From the NCBI GenBank assembly GCA_033964015.1, contig CM066921.1:22301355-22365354 (forward strand): a stretch of 64,000 bases of DNA, written 5' to 3'. The notes under the pieces are model-generated. The model worked only from the letters and a program-made list of their open reading frames with translations, did no database searches and had not been told where the DNA came from. The stretch comes from Scolanthus callimorphus (Eukaryota; Cnidaria; Anthozoa; Actiniaria; Edwardsiidae). Made by a program: the position numbers and the translations under genes. Shown one piece after another: positions 21,033 to 30,912 of this stretch; within the stretch, counting starts at the first letter, position 1, and each line of letters starts with the position of its first letter.

Positions 21033-24000
21033 ATGAGTCAACAGCTACGGAGCAAGGTACTTTTTTAATATCATCTTTAATCTTTAATTGAGATAATTGG
21101 CAATAGAATAAACTAATGAGGCAATGGGTGATCGTCTACTAACATTCATTCGAACGAGTCCCCGCCTTAAAGGCCGCTAAGGACTCGGCCTTAACAATAT
21201 TGGAAGGCAAAGCGTTCCACATTGGGGTAGTTCTTCGGGGGAAAAAAGAAAACTTGTAGGCGTTAACTGAGCACGCAACCTGTCTAAACTTAAGATCATG
21301 GCCTCTAGTTCTGGAATGATCTTTCTCGAGTTCAGGAGGGAATGATATGTCAACTACGCTATTCTGTATCGGTCCCTTGCCCTGCGTCGAGCCTCCAGGG
21401 ATTCCCAGCCTAGTGTGTCGATCATTGCTGAGGCATTAGATACATAGTTTTAGTTTTCATGGTGTTTGTCATTATACTGATAACACTAAACATTTACATG
21501 TCTTATTGTTATTCATTCACTGCAAATATTAAAATAGGCAGAACGTTGCATGAAATGAAGGGCTCTACCCCGGTGTAAAAAACCTGTGTTATTCATTGTT
21601 CACGAATTGCGACACAAAACTTCTGTTGAACGAATCATGATGAAATGAGAACTAAACACAAAGGGGTCCTCTGGGAATGGTTCTTACACTAAGGTAAACC
21701 CAAATGAAGGAAGGACCCACAGTGTTCTATGGTCACATGTCACAAACAGTTATTAACGCCTTTGTGCCTTCATGGAAATACCCCTTAAACTGTAGGTGCC
21801 AACCTTAACTACCATCGAAATGTGGAAGACAGTGTGTTTTGGGCCCACAAAATGTCTTTGCACTGTGAAATATCTCAGTCTACAAAACTAGTGTTTCTAT
21901 CAAAATGTGGGAGATTCGGCCCCAATATGGGAGAGCAGGAGATGAGGCTGACATGTGGGAGAGTTGCGTCACTGTAACAGCCCCTGTTACATTATGGCAC
22001 ATCAGATAGCTGAAGCCCTAAAATGCATTATAATAACGTTGGTGAGCATTGTGACATATTATCTGGGCTCTAATGAACATTTTGGCAGGCTCTAATATAT
22101 TAGAACCCGCTGCTCTGAGGTCGCTGCTATGATGGTCACCATAATTGTTGTTTTTGTACTCGATGCTCTCCAGCATTATAATAATAGTGATGTAGTTGAT
22201 GTTCTTGGGTGAGGCTGAATTGGGCCCAAAACATATTCATGCCCACAAACATTAACAATGGTTAGTAAACATGTGACAAAATTTCTAAATGTTGCCAAAG
22301 TTCTGGCTCTGCTGTGGCACTTACTGGCCTAACAGACAAATATCCCTGAGATTTGGGAAAAATTGATACAAAGCCATCCTTGGAAAGTGTTTGGCTTTCA
22401 ATATGCCTTATTTTGTCATGATGAAGATGCAAACGAACCCTTGTGGACATCATTTTTCTGTGCCATTGTTTCACTGTTGTGTGACAAGGGTAACTTGGAT
22501 TTGCAAAATGTGGAGCATACACATTGCTCTTCACAATAGACTAGCAAACAACTTTGCCAGCTAATAAAAGGCTGACAGAAAGAAACCTCTGCTAGCAGGT
22601 TCTTCGTCAGCAGCACATGCGTGACAAATTTTGTTGACAGCTTGAACATTTGCATCAAAATACAGACTTTTGATGCCTGATTTATTCATGTTTTAATGCT
22701 TGTTTTGTGAAACTCATCTTTCGGAATGCTAACGAAATTGCACAAAAATAGATCTGTAGGTGGAATGACTTTGGAGCTTTTGATACAGGAAAGGAAAGAT
22801 GCAATACCCCACAGGTGATTTTGGTCACTTTATGTGAAAAAAAAAAGAAATATCACAAGAACTTGGATGAAAAATAGTTAGATTGTCTGAAAAAAACTTA
22901 AAAATACCTGGTAAAATTGCATAAAATGGAAAGATTTAAACCATTTGTTTCAAGAATTGCTTTGTGGAATATTTTCTGTTATTGAGAAAATTAATGTACC
23001 CCGGAACGCAAAGGATTGTGGTTGGCGACGGACCTTTAATAGTAATGCATTCACAGAACTTGAAATAACTAATCAGAAACAACTTGACATTGCTTCACAA
23101 AACCTTGAATTTTGGCATATCATAAAGAAAGCATTCGATTATTTTTTTGTGCTCACATGTAACAAAAACATACTACTGTAGTCAAATTTGAAAAAGTTAG
23201 GTTAACTGTTGTTTAGATTCAATTCGTGAATCCAGTCTTGAAATTCAAAGTGGTGAGAACTAGGGCCATATAATGTAGATTTAGATTAATAACATGAATT
23301 TCATTCCAACTATGCCTCAGACTTGTCAGAAAAGGTAACTGACATACTTAGATTTTCCTGGTTTTATTGTAATAGCGTGTGTGCAGGTTGGAACGTTGTT
23401 ACAAGTGTGAAGAGATGTTCTATGACGTCACTAATTAGCTGTTCTAATTATTGGATTAGTTTCACGACATCCTCCCGGCCCAGCGTAGTGCAAACGAGAC
23501 AAAGATTTAGCTTTGTAAATTTCATTTCCATGTTTGACTTAGCGTTTTCTTTCTCTTCCTGCACGGGGGCAGGAAAACTGCTATTAAGGTGTCCCTAAAC
23601 CGTGCATTTGATCTTTTCGGCACGACGACCTTCTCCATGACCGTCTTCATCGCCGCGTCTAATGATGATTTCCTCTAGGGGCGATGTTTCTTTGCACCAG
23701 TAGTTTTCCTCCTCTTTCGTCCGTCACTTCTATTCTTCTCGTTAACGGACTTCTCTGTTCTCGCTTTTGTTTTCTCGGGTGGTATTTTCTTTTCAGATTT
23801 CTTTGTTGATCTCCTGCTTCTTGAGTTAGTATTTAAAGGAAGTGTGGGTGACTCAATAAAATTGGATTCGGCACGTATGATCGAAAAACAAAATCATAGA
23901 TTTTTTTGGAGTGTCAACAATTTTTTGGTGGCGAAACCCGGGAACAAGAAGCTAACAGTTTCAGAAAGTATCAGACTGAAACATAGTTTTGAGGTCATTT

Positions 24001-27000
24001 TACTGATCTTCCTGGTTTACGCTCTCGCGCTCTAATTACAAAGATTGGTTGTGACATAATTAATTTCAGAATGATTGACAGATTATTTGACACCCTCCCG
24101 GGCCAGCAAAATCTAAAGAGTTGATAAAAGTATAGGTTTTAAAGTCTTACATTGTACATTACAGTTATATTTCAGTTTAAATAATAGTTATATCTCATTG
24201 TGTTCGTAGAGTTCTTTGATTTTTTGAGTTGCCTGTTTAGCGGCAGTACGTGATGTACGATTTTCTGGTATGATGACTTCTGGAACGTCGTCTGCTTCAA
24301 TTGTTCCATCAAACATCTCAAAGGGGTATAATCTTTCTATTGGCCTTGAAATGTCATTCCCGTTGCTTGTTCGTAATGTAACGGAACGTACTTGTCCATC
24401 CTTACCAGGGTGTAACTCTATGACGATAGCTGATTTCCACTGGCTGCGTGGTGTATTATCATGAATTAGCACAATTTGTCCTTTGGCCACTAGTTGTTTA
24501 GGTGTCGTTTTGACTTTCTGTGACGAGTGATATTCTCTCAGATTCGTTAAGTATTCATTGCGCCATTGTTTCCAAAATATCTGCATTAGTTGTTGATGGT
24601 ACTTTGCTCTCTTGGTTAATTCGCTTGCGGATGGTTCTTGCGGTATGTAGTCTTCTTCTGGATCGCTTTCTGGATCAGGGAGTGTTAGTATACGGTGACC
24701 ACAGAGGAAATGAGATGGAGTCAGGGGTGGTCCGTCCTCGATGTCTAGATATGTATATGTCAAAGGTCGACTGTTGAGTACAGCTTCAATTTCTGCTAGG
24801 ATAGTCTGTAGTTCCATTGTGTTTAGAGAGGCTTTTCCGATTGTTTTCTTTAGTCGTCTTTTTACTAGTCCGATCATTCTTTCATAAAAGCCTCCCCACC
24901 ATGGGGCCCTCTCAGTAATGAACTCCCATTTAATACCATGGTTTGTTAAAAATTGTTGACACTCCACTGTTTCTAGAATTTGAGTTTTGAGTGCTTTTAG
25001 TTCTTTGGAACTCGCCTTGAACGTTTTGGCGTTATCTGAAATTATATGTTCTGGTATTCCTCTTCTACTAATAAATCTTCTGAATGCTCTCAAGAATGCG
25101 TGAGCAGTGTTGTCTTCGACTAGCTCAAGATGAAGTGCGCGTAACAGCGCATGTGAAGAGGCATGTGTAAACTTTGGATATTTTTCGATCAGCGTCTCGT
25201 ACGTATAAGGGACCTGCGTAGTCTACTCCTGTGATTTGAAATGCCTGAGTTCCGCTAAGTCTTGATTTCGGTAATGGAGGAGTGATGACTGAGCGAAAAG
25301 GGGGTCCTTCGACTTTCTTGCATGTGACGCATTGGCTAGTTAACTGTTTGACTGTTTGTCTACCTTTGGGAATCCAATAGTTTTGTCTTAGCTGTGTTAA
25401 GGTTTCTCGAGTGCCACCATGCATGACAATCAAGTGGGTTTCTCGTACGATTAGTGTGGTTAAGTGACTCTTTCTTGGTAGCAGGATTGGAAACTTTGTC
25501 TTGTACTGTAGTGGAGCGTGTTGTAGTCGCCCATGGCAGCGCAACAATACATCGTTTTCATCTATATAGAGACTGAGTTGGTGCACAATAGGGGGAAGGT
25601 TACCATTCTTGCTGCTTTGGAGTTTAGTTATAATGTTAGCATAATGTTCTTGCTGAGAAGCTTTAAGGAGGCTGTTTAGTGCTTGTTTTCGTTCTGTAGC
25701 AGCAATCTCGAAATTGACTCCAGGTTTCTTCGTCAACTTCTTAGCAAATTGGGTAACGAGCGCTGTGATGCGTACTGCTTTGTTTAAGGTACTATACCTT
25801 GTAATGTCGATTACATCTAGTAGATTTGTAGTTAGCTTCTCTGTGCTCGTCAGATTAGAACTCATAGATATAGCTTTGTCTTCGACATCTCTCTTTTCGT
25901 CAGTTGTCCTTAGGCCATGGTCATCGTCGTCTTCTAGAGTTTGTAGCAATACTTGATTTGTCTCAGGCTCTAGATTCAGTTGCTTTCTCAGTTGCTCCAT
26001 TCTCGATATGGATTTGTTAAGTAATGCTACAGTGTGTGTGCGCTCGGCAGCTTTGTGTGATTTGATGAACCGTTTTACCATACTTAGGCAGTCTATGACG
26101 TTATCGCCGTAATTTAAGGATTCCTCTGCTTCTCTGATAATTGCTTCTTCGTCGCCGCAACAACTAGCTATTTCCATGTCGAGTTCAAACATGGTATCAG
26201 CCTGATATTCCATTCTTTGTAGGATCTCATTTAGGGATGAATCTTGTGGCCGCTGTTCTATAATTTGAGCCGCTAGTCTAGCTTCTGATAGGAATGTGTT
26301 TCTGTACTTTTCGCGCGCTCTCCGTTCCAAAGTTGTCATCGCGGCTTCTGTAACTTCTCTTAGCTCATTCCAGCCTGCATTGTCGATTTAGCTTCTTGTT
26401 CCCGGGTTTCGGCACCAATGTCAGAAAAGTAAACTGACATACTTAGATTTTCCTGGTTTTATTGTAATAGCGTGTGTGCAGGTTGGAACGTTGTTACAAG
26501 TGTGAAGAGATGTTCTATGACGTCACTAATTAGCTGTTCTAATTATTGGATTAGTTTCACGACAAGACTCAATTGAAAGCGAAGTAAATGCAAAAAAATG
26601 TGAATAATCAAATGGCAAAAGTATTGAAACAAACTATAGAGAGCTGTTCAGTAGTAAAGTTGTATTCAAAATGTGCAGACTGGTGGTGAGATTTTCTTGA
26701 ACTAATATACACATTGTAAGTCTTGTGTTGTCCCATGGCTGATACCCATGGCATGTCTTGATGTTCTCAGGTGTTGGCCTGCTATAGAAGGCTACAGAGG
26801 ACAAGATTAGCCACCTTCCAAAATGACGAGCAAGCACTAGAGGCTGGGAGGCTCAAGATCAGAGAAGAGTTCCTCAAACATAGACTTGTCACTGATAAAA
26901 CACAAATTGCTGAACTGATTGTTGCCGCAGAAGATGCTGAACAGGTGTTGAGAAAGAATGTTGTACAAGCTGTCTTAGAGGATGATGAAAAGTATCATGT

Positions 27001-27058
27001 ACGGGTAACCAAAGAGACACAACTGCTTGACAATGCCAAAAGCCCATGTAAGAAATAG
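21033..27058 (+). CDS. LYRM7: LYRM7: mitochondrial complex III assembly factor
   Basis: Two coding exons. Exon 1 is 21033-21056 (MSQQLRSK) with donor AGCAAG|GTACTT. Exon 2 is 26771-27058 after acceptor ATGTTCTCAG, phase 0, ending in TAG. The 103-residue product is the usual length for LYRM7/MZM1. The LYR-family motif is CYRRLQRTR, followed by FQNDEQALEAGRLKIREEF and a helix with EQVLRKNVVQAVL, closely matching animal LYRM7. In mitochondria this chaperone binds the Rieske iron-sulfur protein before its insertion into complex III. The 5.7-kb intron carries a LINE tail and a BEL/Pao insertion. The tiny first exon is inferred from phase and family length; exon 2 is secure. Confidence 0.85.
21125..21445 (-). 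pseudogene. LINE 3' end fragment (intronic)
   Basis: Minus-strand translation gives LGWESLEARRRARDRY near 21400. After a frame change come HSRTRGHDLKFRQVACS and PMWNALPSNIVKAESLAAFK. These are the standard last blocks of non-LTR retrotransposon polyproteins (LGW-SL-RR, then WN-LP). It lies within the LYRM7 intron and is 5' truncated. Confidence 0.75.
21446..23323. other. LYRM7 intron sequence, nothing further recognised
   Basis: No supported exon or RNA. An open frame at 22945-23181 has no recognisable family. Confidence 0.5.
23324..23469 (-). repeat. 3' LTR of the BEL/Pao element
   Basis: 146 bp, TG...CA ends, about two differences from the 5' LTR. A purine-rich tract (CTGGGCCGGGAGGA on the minus strand) lies just upstream and would act as polypurine tract. 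Confidence 0.9.
23925..23955 (+). repeat. Inverted copy of the primer-binding site region
   Basis: Thirty-one bases beginning TTGGTGGCGAAACCCGGGAA occur on the plus strand. They match the minus-strand primer-binding region at 26388-26418 except for one or two bases, so the element transcript would carry both strands of the site. Confidence 0.75.
24188..26339 (-). pseudogene. BEL/Pao gag-integrase remnant with one frameshift
   Basis: The first frame, 26339 to 25125, starts 60 bp from the primer-binding site. It has about 170 charged, helical gag-like residues, then jumps to the pre-integrase region (THLIVMHGGTRETL, CVTCKKVEG: an H2C2 zinc site) and the integrase start (GVDYAGPLYV). A frameshift near 25110 leads to the second frame, 25093 to 24188. 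That frame carries the rest of the integrase core (ISDNAKTF, then ERAPWWGGFYERM) and the C-terminal module typical of BEL/Pao (PSHFLCG, KQWRNEYL). Protease, reverse transcriptase and RNase H are absent, and the gag-to-integrase junction is in frame. Confidence 0.85.
26400..26417 (-). promoter_or_regulatory. Primer-binding site complementary to tRNA-Phe
   Basis: TCCCGGGTTTCGGCACCA on the plus strand equals the 3' end of animal tRNA-Phe (remembered sequence). The minus-strand RNA therefore has an 18-nt perfect primer-binding site, 1 nt from the 5' LTR. Confidence 0.85.
26419..26564 (-). repeat. 5' LTR of the BEL/Pao element
   Basis: 146-bp direct repeat of 23324-23469, followed by the AGACT duplication. 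Confidence 0.9.
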
Positions 27059-27372
27059 GACGTTTTTCGAACTGTCTTGAAACAAGGGCTTCATTTTACA
27101 GATTATCCCTTGCAGGCTATGAGCAGGCTATGTGGCAGGAGGGTAGTGGAGGGTTGGGTAAAGGGGAAGGGTTAAGGCTTGGCCAGTTGGTGATCAGTTA
27201 CGAATGATAACCAATGGTAGATCCAAGGGGGGTCCTGGGGGCAGGTGTTCCCCCTTCCTGTTTGAATTGTACAAGGAATGTATGAACACTTCAAATGCTC
27301 TCCTCCTGCCGGCCGCTTGTTATAGATTATAGGGCTCCTGTCTATGTGTCTGCCTCCCTTTCAAAATGTCTG

Positions 27373-28124
27373 CACCAGTATAACTATTTACATTCAAGGC
27401 GTACAGGGGAAAGCGCTCACAGGTAGTCTGGACCAGTATAACTATTTACATTCACGGCGTACAGGGGAAAGCGCTCACGGGTAGTCTGGACCAGTATAAC
27501 TATTTACATTCAAGGCGTACAGGGGAAAGCGCTCACGGGTAGTCTGGACCAGTATAACTATTTACATTCAAGGCGTACAGGGGAAAGCGCTCACGGGTAG
27601 TCTGGACCAGTATAACTATTTACATTCAAAGCGTACAGGGGAAAGCGCTCACGGGTAGTCTGGACCAGTATAACTATTTACATTCAAAGCGTACAGGGGA
27701 AAGCGCTCACGGGTAGTCTGGACCAGTATAACTATTTACATTCAAGGCGTACAGGGGAAAGCGCTCACGGGTAGTCTGGACCAGTATAACTATTTACATT
27801 CAAGGCGTACAGGGGAAAGCGCTCACGGGTAGTCTGGACCAGTATAACTATTTACATTCAAGGCGTACAGGGGAAAGCGCTCACGGGTAGTCTGGACCAG
27901 TATAACTATTTACATTCAAGGCGTACAGGGGAAAGCGCTCACGGGTAGTCTGGACCAGTATAACTATTTACATTCAAGGCGTACAGGGGAAAGCGCTCAC
28001 GGGTAGTCTGGACCAGTATAACTATTTACATTCAAGGCGTACAGGGGAAAGCGCTCACGGGTAGTCTGGACCAGTATAACTATTTACATTCAAGGCGTAC
28101 AGGGGAAAGCGCTCACGGGTAGTT
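27373..28124. repeat. 58-bp minisatellite, about 13 units
   Basis: Highly homogeneous units: CCAGTATAACTATTTACATT, CAAGGCGTACAGGGGAAAGC, GCTCACGGGTAGTCTGG. The array lies 0.3 kb after the LYRM7 stop codon. The period is not a multiple of three, so it is not coding. Confidence 0.95.
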
Positions 28125-28876
28125 GATGTACATTCTACAAAGTTACATGAGCTCTGAGCTCTGAAAAACTAGCATTGTTTCCTAGTATTTTCCAATCTTG
28201 CTGGATAACGAAAAGCAAAAGTAGAAAACCTATGTACACCCTTGTACATTGTTCCGTTATTATGTTTTGGAAATCAAAATGTAATTTTCTCAGTGTGAGG
28301 TCGATATTAATCATTGCAACGCATTCCACAAGTAAAAGTTATTTTGTTGCGCCACTTATAATGGAGTAGTTGCTCAGACTTACCGGCAAGGTCCATAAAT
28401 AGTACTCGTAAGAATAGTTAATGAAAGGTCAAGTAAACAACTATTGGCGTTCTATGCTTCAAGTGATCCGTTAAGAGCAAGCAACGCAGTACATGTCGTC
28501 ACTCTCCCATGTGGCCAATCGAGTCAGTAATAATAAACTGCGGAACACAAAGCATCAATGAATTAATTGCCTCTTTCGACAATTTCCTTTCTCTCGGCTA
28601 GTACGCGTGAATAAACCACCATTGTAATTAATGAAATAAGTCAATGGCACATTCTTGAAAGGCTTAACACGCTCGACTGAACATGCAAAGACTTTGTGGC
28701 TATGTGTGAGTCAACAGACTGGAGTTAGTTACCGAGGAGAATGGATTAATACCGTACTAAAGATGTGTGAATTGGTCAATCATGCTCCATAATTAATAAG
28801 AATTTTAGCAATCGACGAATTACAGTCTCAGGGAGCAGCAAAGTACAAGACAGGACTCACGGTAATCATTGGAACG

Positions 28877-29686
28877 ATGGAAGCAGAACCAGCTGTGAAA
28901 GCGAAAGGAGCAAACAAACAACTTGCGCTTCAAAACACGAGAGCCAATGTAAACTGGCTTCGAGTGAAGGGCGCCTTGGAAAGGCAGAAAAAAGAAACAA
29001 AACACAGACTTGAAGATGACAAACAGAAGCTACTAAAGCAGCGCGAACGTATGCAGGCCACGTCTTTGCCTCTGACGTCCGCCCCGGAGGGTAAGAAAGA
29101 AGCTTCCCCTGATGGGGACTCGGCATCAAGTCCTCCACGCAGGGTGACGCTAGCGGACGTGTACGAGGCACTTATGAGGAAAGTCAAAGAACATGAAATA
29201 ACAGGAACTACCGTTAAATCTGAACCTGTGCTAGTGCGCCGTGGAAGTACATTGAGTTCTGATCAAAAGAAGGTGGTACGAAAACCGATGAGCTTCTCTC
29301 TTCAAAGCTTACAACTAGCAAATAGTAGTTTACTTAACCAGCCCGGCGATGAGTCGAAAACTGGACACCTGAGTGATGGGGAAAATGGCAATGTGGAACA
29401 ATTCAAGCCCGGTGCTTTTGACTTGAGTGAGGAAGAAAAGTCTTTAGGTCCAACCTTAATGCTACCTCCTACTTCTCTCCCACCCATTCGTACGCAAGTC
29501 ACATTTAAGCCTCAGAGCCGTAATTTCACCCGCCCTAAGAGTATCAGCAGCCCAGTGCCCGTAGATCTGGAGGAGCTGCAATACTGTAGGTATCTGAGAA
29601 CCAATACAATGAGTGCCAGGGGAAGGCGATACTCTGCACCGGCAATGAGGGGACACGTGAGATCCTACCTGAACAAACACAAGTAG
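28877..29686 (+). CDS. Uncharacterised 269-residue basic protein
   Basis: A single uninterrupted frame with a good start context (ACGATGG). The N-terminal third is a charged helix or coiled coil (LERQKKETKHRLEDDKQKLL). A Ser/Pro-rich middle contains VLVRRGSTLSSDQKKVVRKP. The C-terminal part contains LEELQYCRYLRTNTMSARGR and ends with a basic tail (RSYLNKHK). No catalytic or binding domain is recognised and no signal peptide or membrane helix is seen. It is much longer than chance for this AT-rich region, has even amino-acid use, and a consensus AATAAA follows at 30116-30121, so it is probably a real single-exon or last-exon gene. It may be lineage-restricted. Confidence 0.6.
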   Translation: MEAEPAVKAKGANKQLALQNTRANVNWLRVKGALERQKKETKHRLEDDKQKLLKQRERMQATSLPLTSAPEGKKEASPDGDSASSPPRRVTLADVYEALMRKVKEHEITGTTVKSEPVLVRRGSTLSSDQKKVVRKPMSFSLQSLQLANSSLLNQPGDESKTGHLSDGENGNVEQFKPGAFDLSEEEKSLGPTLMLPPTSLPPIRTQVTFKPQSRNFTRPKSISSPVPVDLEELQYCRYLRTNTMSARGRRYSAPAMRGHVRSYLNKHK

Positions 29687-30115
29687 CTTAGACGTTAGAC
29701 CTGGCTCTGCAAAGACACGCTCACTAACCGATAAGATTAAGATTAGCCATGCGTTTTACGACGAACGTACGATATTTGGAACAAATTAGCTCAATCTTTT
29801 CCTTTTCATTTTTGTTGTACATTTATTGCATTAATTGGCTTGCGAGGTGTACAGGTAGTTATTCGCCTCGTTGTTGTGATATTAACACTTATCGTGCAAA
29901 TGTGTGCAAATTACACATCCATAGCTTAACAAAGCATTGCAAGGCTGTGCTACGAAGGGATTGCTGTTTGGCGGCAAGGACGTACCCCCCAGACATATAT
30001 ACAAGCTGTAGTTGTAGTTAACAATGAGAGACACTTGCTTTGACATCAGCACTTGCAATAGACACATACAAACACGGGTGTGTATCAATCAAGCAGACCC
30101 CTCTGGAAGCTCCAA

Positions 30116-30121
30116 AATAAA
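30116..30121 (+). terminator. Polyadenylation signal AATAAA
   Basis: Canonical hexamer 430 bp after the stop of the 269-residue ORF. It is the first good candidate signal I noticed downstream. Confidence 0.45.
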
Positions 30122-30185
30122 GCTCTCTGGACAGCCTGCTTTCTTACTGTCTGTCGTACATTAGTGATGGCCTTGATACATGATA

Positions 30186-30284
30186 TAGAGCGGATTTCAG
30201 ATGACTGTCGTGAGTAATTTGCAATCACCTCGTTTTTTATTCAGGATTGGTTTTACTACAGTCAATCCGCTGAAATCCGCTCTA
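30186..30284. mobile_element. Tc1/mariner-like MITE (TAGAGCGGATTTCA)
   Basis: 99-bp element with ends TAGAGCGGATTTCAG and CTGAAATCCGCTCTA, consistent with TA target sites. It is related to 47077-47206 and 15268-15345. Confidence 0.7.
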
Positions 30285-30912
30285 TTAATGGGAGCTCAGT
30301 TTGAATTTATTATAGCTGTATGCATTGCAACATTAATTTATTCCGTGTTTTGTTTGCACTCGGTATTGTTTTAGTGTTTTCTTTTTTTCCGTATTGTATG
30401 TCTTCTTTCATCCGAGACCGACAATACGCCAAAAAGCAGACCAAGGTTGTTTTGTCGTTGTGGACCTATTCCGTGTTGCTTTTGCAAAGAAAGTCAAAGT
30501 TATTCAATAATAGAGATAGTAGATGACGACTAGGCGTGACACTCTAAAAGAAAGTTTTAGATATTTCATGCTCAGAAGAACGCGGTCAGGTTAGCGTTTT
30601 ATTCAGTACCATGGTAGGGTCTTCGGTACTCCTTGCAAATCACTTATTCCAGTTTCAGCAACAGTTTTTTCTAGTAAAATTTAAAGTTTCCATCCCCACT
30701 TTCGACCCCTTCCCTTTGACATCACCTTGAGGCACTACATCTACTTTACATCTACTTTATTGACTGATGAAACCAATTCCGGTATCACATCAGTAAATAC
30801 AAAATATGTACACAATGTTTGTTCAAAACCGCTGAACTACGATACCATGGTAATTTGTACCATGTTGCTATTTCTCAGAACACCTATTTTCTATATTCTC
30901 ATGTATTGCCAT

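Larger units (their letters stand above)
23324..26564 (-). mobile_element. Internally deleted BEL/Pao LTR retrotransposon
   Basis: Two 146-bp direct LTRs (TGTCAG...CGACA) bound a 3241-bp insertion. They are flanked by the perfect 5-bp duplication AGACT at 23319-23323 and 26565-26569. The LTRs differ at about two positions, so the insertion is fairly recent. The element reads on the minus strand and sits in the LYRM7 intron. It has gag-like and integrase coding parts but no protease, reverse transcriptase or RNase H, so it could not move without help. Confidence 0.9.
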
